A stretch of 5,847 nt of DNA from assembly GCA_026225015.1 (NCBI GenBank), contig JAMFRY010000318.1:1-5847 (forward strand). The letters run 5' to 3'. Below the pieces are notes generated by a model. That model made no database searches and had not been told where the DNA came from. It saw only the letters and a list, made by a program, of their open reading frames with translations. Of this stretch, positions 1 to 5,700 are shown piece after piece. The position numbers and the translations under genes are program-made. This DNA is from Alphaproteobacteria bacterium. Its GTDB lineage: Bacteria > Pseudomonadota > Alphaproteobacteria > Acetobacterales > Acetobacteraceae. Position 1 is the stretch's first letter, and the number at the start of each line of letters is the position of its first letter.

Positions 1-575
1 ACCAGCAGCGGTGCTACTTGCAGCACCAGCCAGATCGGCTGCGTCCATAGCTGCATCCGGCTGATCGCCTTGATCCCGTAAGCCGCGATCGGAATCACCA
101 CCACCGCGGAGATCACATTGGCCAGCCATAACGGCACCGGCAACACCATCGTGATCGCCGCCGACATGATGCTCGCCTCGATCGAAAACAGAATGAAGGT
201 GAACATCGCATAGATCAGCGAGGTGATGGTCGAGCCGATATAGCCAAACCCGGCGCCGCGCGTCAGCAGATCGACATCCACGCCATTGCGCGTGGCTGAT
301 AAGCAGATCGGCAGCCCAACCAGGAACATCAGCACGCCGGAAGCCAATATCGCGGCCATGGCGTTGGTAAAACCGAAAGCCAGCGTGATCGACCCGCCAA
401 TCGCCTCACAGGCCATGAAGGAAACCGCGCCAAGCGCAGTGTTGCCGACGCGAAACGCCGACCAGCGCCGGGCCTTTTGCGCCGTATAACGCAGCGCAAA
501 ATCCTCAAGCGTCTGGTTGCCAACCCATTGGTTGTACTGCCGCCGTTGATGAATAACGCGCTGTTGACCCCTCAT
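1..575 (-). CDS. NCS1 (purine/cytosine permease-like) membrane protein, N-terminal part; possibly the input domain of a hybrid sensor histidine kinase
   Basis: The reading frame is open from the ATG at 575 to the window edge, giving 191 N-terminal residues; the rest lies outside. A basic cytoplasmic lead (residues 1-45, with RRQYNQWVGNQTLEDFALRY at 11-30) is followed by hydrophobic segments at about 46-67, 72-93, 112-143 and 148-167, and a fifth begins near 177. Family-like motifs are EAIGGSITL (57-65), DLLTRGAGFGYIGSTITSL (102-120) and SRMQLWTQPIWL (172-183). These match the NCS1 fold that carries nucleobases or allantoin in true transporters. From memory, this particular N-terminus, with its YNxWVxNxTLEDxALRY lead, also occurs in large proteins where the permease-like domain precedes PAS, histidine kinase and receiver domains. 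The visible part cannot separate the two. The start at 575 has a purine-rich AGAAGGA directly against the ATG, which is unusually close, and no better in-frame start is visible. The gene is divergent from the amidohydrolase gene. Membrane location is certain; the final function is open. Confidence 0.75.
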   Translation of the reverse strand, partial: MRGQQRVIHQRRQYNQWVGNQTLEDFALRYTAQKARRWSAFRVGNTALGAVSFMACEAIGGSITLAFGFTNAMAAILASGVLMFLVGLPICLSATRNGVDVDLLTRGAGFGYIGSTITSLIYAMFTFILFSIEASIMSAAITMVLPVPLWLANVISAVVVIPIAAYGIKAISRMQLWTQPIWLVLQVAPLL

Positions 576-611
576 TCCTTCTGCTATCCGGTCTGCGTTG
601 CACCTGGTCAA
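576..611 (-). promoter_or_regulatory. Weak candidate promoter for the minus-strand NCS1-like gene
   Basis: Read on the minus strand, TTGACC (606-611) lies 17 bp before GATAGC (583-588), which is 7 bp from the ATG. The -35 matches consensus at five of six bases, while the -10 matches at only three and lacks the final T. If real, transcription would start at or next to the ATG, giving a nearly leaderless mRNA, which would fit the crowded Shine-Dalgarno position. This is speculative. Confidence 0.15.
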
Positions 612-676
612 GGAAAGAAGGTGACAAAGCTGGGCAAAACCCACATGCTGCGCGCCTAACCCATCAGGTCAGCGCC

Positions 677-1810
677 ATGCCATTGGACTTTACCGAAACC
701 TTGCAAAGCTGGCGGCACCATCTGCACGCCAATCCGGAGTTATCGCGCCGAGAATCCGCCACCGCGGCTTTTGTGTGCGCCGAACTCGCCAAGCTTGGCG
801 TGCACCACGTTGCCGGCATTGGCGGCCATGGCGTGGTGGCAACGATCAGCCGCACGCCTTCCAACCGCTCGGTGGGGTTGCGCGCCGATATGGACGCACT
901 GCCGATCCAGGAGACCACCAACCTGGCTTATGCTTCAAAAAATTCCGGCGTGATGCATGCCTGCGGGCATGACGGCCACACCGCCTCGCTGCTCGGCGCC
1001 GCCAGACTTTTGGCCGACGACCAAGACTGGTCCGGCACCGTTCATTTCGTTTTCCAGCCCGCTGAGGAAGGTTTCGGCGGCGCCCAGGCCATGCTGGAAG
1101 ATGGCCTGCTGGAGCGTTTCCCGATGGAGCGGATTTTCGGCTACCATAACTGGCCGGGCCTGGAGACCGGCGCCATCATGCTGCATCGCGGCCCGATCAT
1201 GGGGGCGGCAGCGAATTTCAGCATCATTTTGCGGGGCACCGCCGGCCACGCCGCCATGCCGCATCTCACCCAAGACCCGGTGCAGGGTGCTGCCCATCTC
1301 ATCATCGCCATCAACAGCATCATCGCGCGCAATATCAACCCGCTGCACCCCGCCGTCATTTCCACAACAACCCTGCAAGCCGGGGAGGCGAACAACCAGA
1401 TCGCAGAGACCGTGCGCATCGGCGGCACCTTCCGCGCCCTCACCCCGGATGTCATGCAACAGCTGGAAACCCGCATCCGGGAATTGGCCGAGCACACCGC
1501 CAAAGCCTTCGGCCTCACCGCCACGGCCAAAATCAGCGGCTACCTGCCACCCACCATCAACCACGCCGCGGAGGCCGATCTGGCCGCGCAAGCCGCGCAG
1601 GACGCCGGTTTCGCGGTCCGCCGGGACTTAGGCCCGACCATGGGCGCCGAGGATTTCGGGAGATTTTTGCTGGAAATTCCCGGGGCCTATGCCTGGATCG
1701 GCAACGGGAATTCCAGCTTTCTGCACAACCCCGGCTATAATTATAATGACGAAATTCTGCCGATCGCGGCAAAATACTACGCGACCGTGGCGAAAGCGGC
1801 GCTGGCCTGA
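677..1810 (+). CDS. M20-family amidohydrolase (HipO/AmaA type N-acyl-amino-acid hydrolase)
   Basis: A 377-residue cytoplasmic metallohydrolase of the M20 peptidase/amidohydrolase family, which cleaves amide bonds of N-acylated or conjugated amino acids such as hippurate. The length is typical. Visible signatures are the N-terminal WRHHLHANPELS (12-23), GLRADMDALPIQE (67-79), HACGHDGHTASLLGAA (94-109), FQPAEEGFGGA (126-136), YHNWPGLETG (156-165), the lid-domain start GTAGHAAMPH (187-196) and the C-terminal GAEDFGRFL (323-331) and FLHNPGYNYND (348-358). By family knowledge the metal ligands are Cys96, His98, Glu131, His157 and His350, with Glu130 as catalytic base; all are present, so the enzyme should be active. 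The dimerisation/lid domain spans roughly 175-290. No signal peptide is seen. The ATG at 677 has AGG (666-668) 8 bp upstream, a modest ribosome site. recO follows after 33 bp. The substrate cannot be told from sequence; hippurate hydrolase is only one possibility. Confidence 0.93.
   Translation: MPLDFTETLQSWRHHLHANPELSRRESATAAFVCAELAKLGVHHVAGIGGHGVVATISRTPSNRSVGLRADMDALPIQETTNLAYASKNSGVMHACGHDGHTASLLGAARLLADDQDWSGTVHFVFQPAEEGFGGAQAMLEDGLLERFPMERIFGYHNWPGLETGAIMLHRGPIMGAAANFSIILRGTAGHAAMPHLTQDPVQGAAHLIIAINSIIARNINPLHPAVISTTTLQAGEANNQIAETVRIGGTFRALTPDVMQQLETRIRELAEHTAKAFGLTATAKISGYLPPTINHAAEADLAAQAAQDAGFAVRRDLGPTMGAEDFGRFLLEIPGAYAWIGNGNSSFLHNPGYNYNDEILPIAAKYYATVAKAALA
1713..1747 (+). promoter_or_regulatory. 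Tandem TATAAT hexamers, candidate internal promoter for recO-parC
   Basis: Two perfect -10 hexamers stand back to back at 1736-1741 and 1742-1747, inside the last part of the amidohydrolase gene and about 97 bp before the recO ATG. The flanking DNA is GC-rich, so the AT island stands out. No good -35 is present: TTCTGC at 1719-1724 is 17 bp from the second hexamer but matches poorly. The sequence also encodes Tyr-Asn-Tyr-Asn of a family-conserved stretch, so protein constraint may explain it, although TAC/AAC codons would have avoided the motif. Confidence 0.25.
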
Positions 1811-1843
1811 GCCTGGGCTTCGGCGAGACCCCCATCTCATCCT

Positions 1844-2572
1844 ATGGAATGGCAAGAGCCCGCGGCAATTCTGGAAACCACCAGCTACGGCGAGGGCGAT
1901 GCCCTGGTCACGCTGCTCGCCGCCGAACACGGCCTATGGCGCGGGCTCGTTAAAGGTGGTGCTGCGCGCGGTAAATCGGCGATCTGGCAAACCGGCAATT
2001 TGATCGCCGCCCGCTGGACCGCAAGGCAGGCCGAAAATCTCGGCCAGTTCACCGGCGAACTGGTCTATCCTGCCGCCGCTTTGGCCATGGAAGACGCAAT
2101 GCACCTGGCCGTTTTAAACGCCGCCTGCGCGCTTACCGCCGGGGCGCTGCCGGAGCGCGAGCCGCATCAGGCGGTATTCGCCGGCCTGGCCCGGTTGCTG
2201 GCCGCAATCAAAATCGAAGCCATGGCGCTGCCAACCCTGATCAAATGGGAGTTGGACCTGCTGCGCGAACTCGGCTTCAGCCTGGACCTGACCAGCTCGG
2301 CCATCGCCGGCGACAATGACCGCCTGGCCTTCGTCTCGCCGCGCACCGGCCGCGCCGTCTCGCTTTCCGCCGCCGGCGAATGGGCTGACCGACTGCTGAA
2401 ACTGCCGCCATTTCTGATCGACGACTCCGAACCCAGCCCCGCCGATTGCCTGAACGGGCTGAAACTGACCGGCCATTTCCTTTCGCGCGACGTTTTCGGC
2501 GCCCGCCACCGCCCCCTTCCACCGGCGCGAGAGCGGCTTTATGACCTGTTGCTCGAACGGGTGGGGGGCTGA
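1844..2572 (+). CDS. recO: DNA repair protein RecO
   Basis: A 242-residue protein, the usual length for RecO, the mediator that with RecR loads RecA onto SSB-coated single-stranded DNA in the RecF pathway and anneals complementary strands. The N-terminal OB-fold occupies about residues 1-78, with family-style ILETTSYGEGDALVTLLAAEHG (9-30), the basic GLVKGGAARGKSA segment (34-46) and the GNLIAARWTAR turn (51-61). A helical region follows (about 80-147, including IKWELDLLRELGF at 133-145). The C-terminal SPRTGRAVSLSAAGEWADRLLKLP (165-188) is typical of alphaproteobacterial RecO. The zinc-finger cysteines of some RecO proteins (for example Deinococcus) are absent: residues 148-175 contain no Cys, and only Cys95 and Cys202 occur. 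The ATG at 1844 is the only plausible start after the upstream stop, though its Shine-Dalgarno is poor (GGCGAGA at 1822-1828 is far). The stop lies 2 bp before parC, which suggests coupled translation. Confidence 0.95.
   Translation: MEWQEPAAILETTSYGEGDALVTLLAAEHGLWRGLVKGGAARGKSAIWQTGNLIAARWTARQAENLGQFTGELVYPAAALAMEDAMHLAVLNAACALTAGALPEREPHQAVFAGLARLLAAIKIEAMALPTLIKWELDLLRELGFSLDLTSSAIAGDNDRLAFVSPRTGRAVSLSAAGEWADRLLKLPPFLIDDSEPSPADCLNGLKLTGHFLSRDVFGARHRPLPPARERLYDLLLERVGG
2559..2568 (+). promoter_or_regulatory. G-rich ribosome binding site of parC within the recO 3' end
   Basis: GGGTGGGGGG ends 6 bp before the parC ATG and encodes the last residues of RecO (Val-Gly-Gly). It can pair with the anti-Shine-Dalgarno CCUCC through one G-U wobble. 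It decides the start at 2575 over the in-frame ATG at 2587, which has no such site. Overlap with recO implies that ribosomes finishing recO are well placed to begin parC. Confidence 0.6.
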
Positions 2573-2574
2573 AC

Positions 2575-4791
2575 ATGCCGATAGATATGAATGCGGGCCA
2601 GATCGAGGACACCCAGCTCGCCGAAGCCCTCTCCGAGCGTTATCTCGCTTACGCGCTTTCCACCATCATGTCCCGTTCGCTGCCCGATGTGCGCGATGGG
2701 CTGAAACCGGTGCATCGGCGCCTCATCTACGCCATGCACCAGCTGAAACTCGACCCGCGCTCCGGCTTCAAAAAATGCGCCCGCGTGGTCGGCGATGTGA
2801 TGGGCAAGTACCATCCGCATGGCGATTCCTCGATTTATGAGGCCCTGGTCCGGCTCGCCCAGGAATTCTCCTCGCGCTATCCGCTGATCGAGGGCCAGGG
2901 CAATTTCGGCAATATCGACGGCGATAACGCTGCGGCCATGCGCTATACCGAATCCCGCCTCACCGAAATCGCCGAATTTCTGCTGCGCGGGATCGACGAG
3001 AACGCCGTGGATTTCCGCGCCACCTATGACGGCGAGGAAAGCGAGCCCATCGTTTTGCCGGGCGCCTTCCCCAATCTTCTGGCCAATGGCGCCGCCGGCA
3101 TCGCGGTGGGCATGGCGACATCGATTCCCCCGCATAACGCCGGAGAAGCCTGCGCCGCCGCCATCCACCTCATCGGGAACCCGCAAGCCGACACCGCTGC
3201 CCTGCTGCATTACATGCCCGGGCCGGACTTTCCCACCGGCGGCGAGTTGGTGGAGGATGCGGAAACCCTGCGTCTGGCCTACGAGACCGGCCGCGGCTCC
3301 TTGCGTGTCCGTGCCCGCTGGGCGCGGGAAGAGCAAAAACACGGCACCTGGGTGATTGTTGTTACCGAAATCCCCTATCAGGTGCAGAAATCCCGGCTCA
3401 TCGAGCAGGTTGCGGCGCTGCTGCTGGAGAAGAAACTTCCCTTCCTGGCCGATATCCGCGACGAATCGGATGAGAAAATCCGCATCGTGCTGGAGCCCAA
3501 ATCGCGCGGCGTCGATCCCGAAATGCTGATGGCCTCAATGTTCAAGGCCACCACGCTGGAATCGCGCTTCCCCATGAACATGAACGTGCTGGACGCAACC
3601 CGCACCCCGCGCGTGATGGGGCTGAAGGACATATTGCGCGCCTGGCTCGACCATCGCCATGAAGTTCTGCTGCGCCGCTCGAACCATCGGCTGGACGCCA
3701 TCGTCCGGCGGCTGGAAATTCTGGAAGGCTATCTCGCGGTATTTCTCAACCTCGATGAAGTCATCCGGATCATCCGCAGCGAGGACGAACCCAAGCCGAA
3801 GCTGATCAAAGCCTTTACCCTGACCGAAAATCAGGCTGAGGCGATTCTCAACATGCGCCTGCGCAGCCTGCGCCGGCTGGAGGAGATGGAAATCCGCCAG
3901 GAGCACAAAAAACTCTCCGCCGAGCAGAAATCGCTCCAGGTGCTTCTGAAAGACCCAAAAAAACGCTGGGAGAAAATCGAGGCCGAAATCGCCGAAATCC
4001 AAGGCAAGATCGGCGCCGGCCCGCTCGGCGCGCGGCGCACGCAGATCAGCGCCGCCGCGCCCGTGCTGGAAATCACCGCCGACGCCTTTGTGGAACGCGA
4101 GCCCATCACCGTCATCCTTTCCAAAAAAGGCTGGATACGCGCCCAGAAGGGCCATTTCGCCGATGATGCGGAGCTGAAATTCAAGGAGGGCGACCATCTT
4201 GACCATCTCATCCGCTGCCTATCCACCGATAAACTGGCTTTGCTCGCCACCAACGGCCGCGTTTATACGCTGAAAGCCTCCGACCTGCCGCGCGGCCGCG
4301 GCGATGGCCAGGCGATCCGCCTGCTGATCGATCTGGCCAATGAAGACGGCATCGTCGACCTGTTCATCCCCGAAACCACCAACTACCTCATCGCCGCCAG
4401 CGCAGGCCGGGGATTTGTGATCTCCGGCGCCGAACTCGCCTCCGAGCGTCGCGCCGGCAAACAAGTCCTTAACCTCAAGCCGGCTGAGGAACTGGCGCGG
4501 TGCGTTCCGGCCAGAGGGGATCATGTCGCCATTATCGGCCAGAACCGCAAGCTGCTGATCTTTCCGCTTGCCGAAGTGCCTGAAATGGCGAAAGGTTCTG
4601 GCGTAACCTTGCAAAAATACAAGGATGGCAACATGGCCGACATCAGGGTGTTCAACCTTTCCGCCGGCCTCACCTGGAGACTTGGCGACAAGACCCGCAC
4701 GGAGACCAAATTGACCGATTGGCTGGGAAGCCGCGCCCAGACCGGCCGCCTGCCGCCAAACGGATTTCCAAAGTCAGGCAAATTTGAATAA
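2575..4791 (+). CDS. parC: DNA topoisomerase IV subunit A (ParC)
   Basis: A 738-residue subunit of the type IIA enzyme that decatenates daughter chromosomes, working as a ParC2ParE2 tetramer in the cytoplasm. The breakage-reunion domain begins with LAEALSERYLAYALSTIMSRSLPDVRDGLKPVHRRLIYAM (15-54), includes HPHGDSSIYEALVR (80-93) and the catalytic tyrosine Tyr124 preceded by Arg123 in AAMRYTE. Further markers are the GNFGNIDGD segment (109-117), GIAVGMATSIPPHN (175-188) and a tower/coiled-coil part to about 490. The C-terminal DNA-wrapping propeller covers about 495-720. It lacks a GyrA box (QRRGGKG); LPRGRGDGQAIRLL (571-584) stands in that place, and the tail LPPNGFPKSGKF is the alphaproteobacterial ParC ending, so this is ParC and not GyrA. 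At the quinolone-determining positions it has Ser85 and Glu89 (Escherichia coli ParC Ser80 and Glu84), the drug-susceptible type. It is intact. The 2-bp gap to recO and a G-rich ribosome site suggest coupling. ParE is not in the window. Confidence 0.97.
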   Translation: MPIDMNAGQIEDTQLAEALSERYLAYALSTIMSRSLPDVRDGLKPVHRRLIYAMHQLKLDPRSGFKKCARVVGDVMGKYHPHGDSSIYEALVRLAQEFSSRYPLIEGQGNFGNIDGDNAAAMRYTESRLTEIAEFLLRGIDENAVDFRATYDGEESEPIVLPGAFPNLLANGAAGIAVGMATSIPPHNAGEACAAAIHLIGNPQADTAALLHYMPGPDFPTGGELVEDAETLRLAYETGRGSLRVRARWAREEQKHGTWVIVVTEIPYQVQKSRLIEQVAALLLEKKLPFLADIRDESDEKIRIVLEPKSRGVDPEMLMASMFKATTLESRFPMNMNVLDATRTPRVMGLKDILRAWLDHRHEVLLRRSNHRLDAIVRRLEILEGYLAVFLNLDEVIRIIRSEDEPKPKLIKAFTLTENQAEAILNMRLRSLRRLEEMEIRQEHKKLSAEQKSLQVLLKDPKKRWEKIEAEIAEIQGKIGAGPLGARRTQISAAAPVLEITADAFVEREPITVILSKKGWIRAQKGHFADDAELKFKEGDHLDHLIRCLSTDKLALLATNGRVYTLKASDLPRGRGDGQAIRLLIDLANEDGIVDLFIPETTNYLIAASAGRGFVISGAELASERRAGKQVLNLKPAEELARCVPARGDHVAIIGQNRKLLIFPLAEVPEMAKGSGVTLQKYKDGNMADIRVFNLSAGLTWRLGDKTRTETKLTDWLGSRAQTGRLPPNGFPKSGKFE

Positions 4792-4805
4792 AAGCGAGCA
4801 TGATC

Positions 4806-4809
4806 GAGG
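4806..4809 (+). promoter_or_regulatory. Ribosome binding site of the YqhA-family gene
   Basis: GAGG lies 6 bp before the ATG at 4816 and fixes the start there. It rules out the out-of-frame ATG at 4800, which has no comparable site and opens an unrelated frame. Confidence 0.6.
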
Positions 4810-4815
4810 CCGCGC

Positions 4816-5316
4816 ATGAAGCGCGTCATAACCCTCATCGAAGGGATTCTTTTCTCCGCGCGCTGGCTGCTGGTGCCGGTTTATCTTGCGATGATTTTGC
4901 TGCTGGGCATGCTGGTACTGTATTTCCTGTTAGAACTGGCGCACGCGCTGCCGAGTCTCCTGCAAATGTCGGAAAAGGACCTCATTTTCCTCACGCTCTC
5001 GCTCATCGATCTATCCCTGTCGGCAAATCTCGTCGTGCTGGTGATTTTGTCCGGCTACGAAAACTTCGTCTCCCGCGTTCATCTTGCCGAAAACGATAAC
5101 CGGCCGGAATGGCTGAGCAAGATCGATTTCAGCGGCCTGAAGCTCAAAATCCTCGGCTCCATCACCGTAATTGCGGCAGTACATCTTCTCGGAGATTTTT
5201 TGGAAGGCGCGCGCGCAGATAGCGCTTTCGGCTGGCAGGTAGTGATTGTGGTGGTTTTTGCCTTGCTCGGGCTGATTTTCGCGATCACCGACAGGGTTGG
5301 CAACGGCAACCATTGA
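4816..5316 (+). CDS. YqhA/UPF0114 family inner-membrane protein
   Basis: A 166-residue integral membrane protein, close to the length of Escherichia coli YqhA, which it resembles along its whole length. Shared features are SARWLLVPVY (14-23), the LSLIDLSL helix (61-68), SGYENFVSRVHLAEN (79-93), WLSKIDFSGLKLK (99-111) and HLLGDFLE (123-130). Hydrophobic segments at about 17-40, 55-79, 112-129 and 139-158 suggest four membrane passes, with Asp159-Arg160 at the end of the last helix as in the family. The biochemical role is not established for this family, and I do not assign one. The start at 4816 is supported by GAGG 6 bp upstream. The gene begins 24 bp after the parC stop with no evident terminator between, so read-through from parC is likely. 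I see nothing unusual in codon use or integrity. Confidence 0.92.
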   Translation: MKRVITLIEGILFSARWLLVPVYLAMILLLGMLVLYFLLELAHALPSLLQMSEKDLIFLTLSLIDLSLSANLVVLVILSGYENFVSRVHLAENDNRPEWLSKIDFSGLKLKILGSITVIAAVHLLGDFLEGARADSAFGWQVVIVVVFALLGLIFAITDRVGNGNH

Positions 5317-5392
5317 TATAAAGCCTTAATGATAGGCGTCTAGGTTTCCCGGGATACCACCCTATATGATGACTACAAGTAAGGATACCATG
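5317..5392 (+). promoter_or_regulatory. Upstream region of the small unknown gene, with a candidate -10 and a near-palindrome
   Basis: This 76-bp gap is AT-richer than the neighbouring genes. TATGAT at 5365-5370 matches the -10 consensus at five of six bases, but no convincing -35 stands at the right distance. A near-palindrome at 5343-5358 (GGTTTCCCGGGATACC, one mismatched pair, perfect core TCCCGGGA) lies just upstream, where an operator could sit. If transcription starts just after TATGAT, the ATG codons at 5366 and 5369 would be excluded from the mRNA, agreeing with the start at 5393. The promoter call is tentative. Confidence 0.3.
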
Positions 5393-5396
5393 ATGA
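5352..5396 (+). repeat. Short direct repeat around the start of the small gene
   Basis: GGATACC followed by ATGATGA occurs twice. In the first copy the two halves (5352-5358 and 5366-5372) are split by 7 bp; in the second (5383-5396) they are contiguous. Both copies offer an in-frame ATG pair, but only the second has AAGGA in good position. It may be a local duplication of a start-site segment or chance. Confidence 0.4.
5381..5385 (+). promoter_or_regulatory. Ribosome binding site deciding the start of the small gene
   Basis: AAGGA lies 7 bp before the ATG at 5393 and 4 bp before the ATG at 5390. The spacing favours 5393. The in-frame ATGs at 5366 and 5369 would place this site inside the coding region and have no good site of their own. 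Confidence 0.55.
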
Positions 5397-5689
5397 GCAA
5401 ATCAAACACGGGCTTTGGCAATTGGGCGGCGATGGCGATGCAAGGCACGATGCTGGCGATCGAATCGCAACAGGTTATTGCTTTAAGGCTGACGAAACTC
5501 GCTCTGGGCACACCGGATGGCGGGCGCGAAGCTGAGTTGATGGTCACCGAGAAGGTCCAGGCCATGGTCGATAGCGGGCATATGATGTTCACCGCGGCCC
5601 TTGGCGGTCATGCCGATATGGGTGCCGAGAAAATTATCAAACATTATCGCACCACGGTTCGCGCCAACCGCCACCGCCTTTCACAGTAA
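5393..5689 (+). CDS. Small conserved-looking protein of unknown function
   Basis: I do not recognise a characterised family. From the preferred ATG at 5393 it is 98 residues (99 from 5390, 107 from 5366). It has no cysteine, no signal peptide and no clear membrane helix. Composition suggests mostly alpha-helix: a Met/Ala-rich amphipathic stretch (WAAMAMQGTMLAIESQQVIALRL at about 11-33), a Gly-Pro turn (39-44), a second helix (EAELMVTEKVQAMVDSG, 46-62), a Gly/Ala hinge (67-78) and a basic tail (EKIIKHYRTTVRANRHRLSQ, 79-98). The SQQVIALRLTKLALG and MVTEKVQA segments recall small phasin-like or hypothetical proteins of alphaproteobacteria, but that is from memory and weak. A good ribosome site, length and an independent upstream region support a real gene. 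It is convergent with sufE, 11 bp away. It could bind granules, membranes or nucleic acid through its basic end; none of these is shown. Confidence 0.75.
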   Translation: MSKSNTGFGNWAAMAMQGTMLAIESQQVIALRLTKLALGTPDGGREAELMVTEKVQAMVDSGHMMFTAALGGHADMGAEKIIKHYRTTVRANRHRLSQ

Positions 5690-5700
5690 CTATTGCGGGA

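Noticed and set aside
286..489. Short plus-strand frame of 67 codons at the left end.
   Set aside because: It is opposite the NCS1-like membrane gene, whose motifs and hydrophobic segments are clear on the minus strand.
598..626. Possible plus-strand promoter (TTGCAC with GTGACA) before the amidohydrolase gene.
   Set aside because: The -10 candidate lacks the conserved TA and final T, so the pair is no better than expected by chance.
935..1591. Long antisense reading frame opposite the amidohydrolase gene (218 codons).
   Set aside because: The plus strand encodes a complete M20 enzyme with all metal ligands. The antisense frame is low-complexity, Gly-rich and without recognisable motifs, as expected of a shadow in GC-rich DNA.
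957..1631. Alternate plus-strand frame of 224 codons inside the amidohydrolase gene.
   Set aside because: Its product is dominated by Pro, Ser, Arg and Ala, a typical frame-shifted GC-rich shadow, with no ribosome site.
2539..3342. Antisense frame of 267 codons opposite the start of parC.
   Set aside because: It lies opposite the most conserved part of ParC, including the catalytic tyrosine, and shows no motif of its own.
3954..3963. CCCAAAAAAA in parC, whose CCCAAAA fits the X XXY YYZ pattern for -1 frameshifting in the correct frame.
   Set aside because: It encodes the ordinary Pro-Lys-Lys of ParC, no strong hairpin is seen just downstream, and a shift would only remove the DNA-wrapping domain. 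Chance is the simpler explanation.
3535..4206. Antisense frame of 223 codons opposite mid-parC.
   Set aside because: A codon-structure shadow of parC; its Phe/Gly/Leu-rich content mirrors complementary codons and shows no domain.
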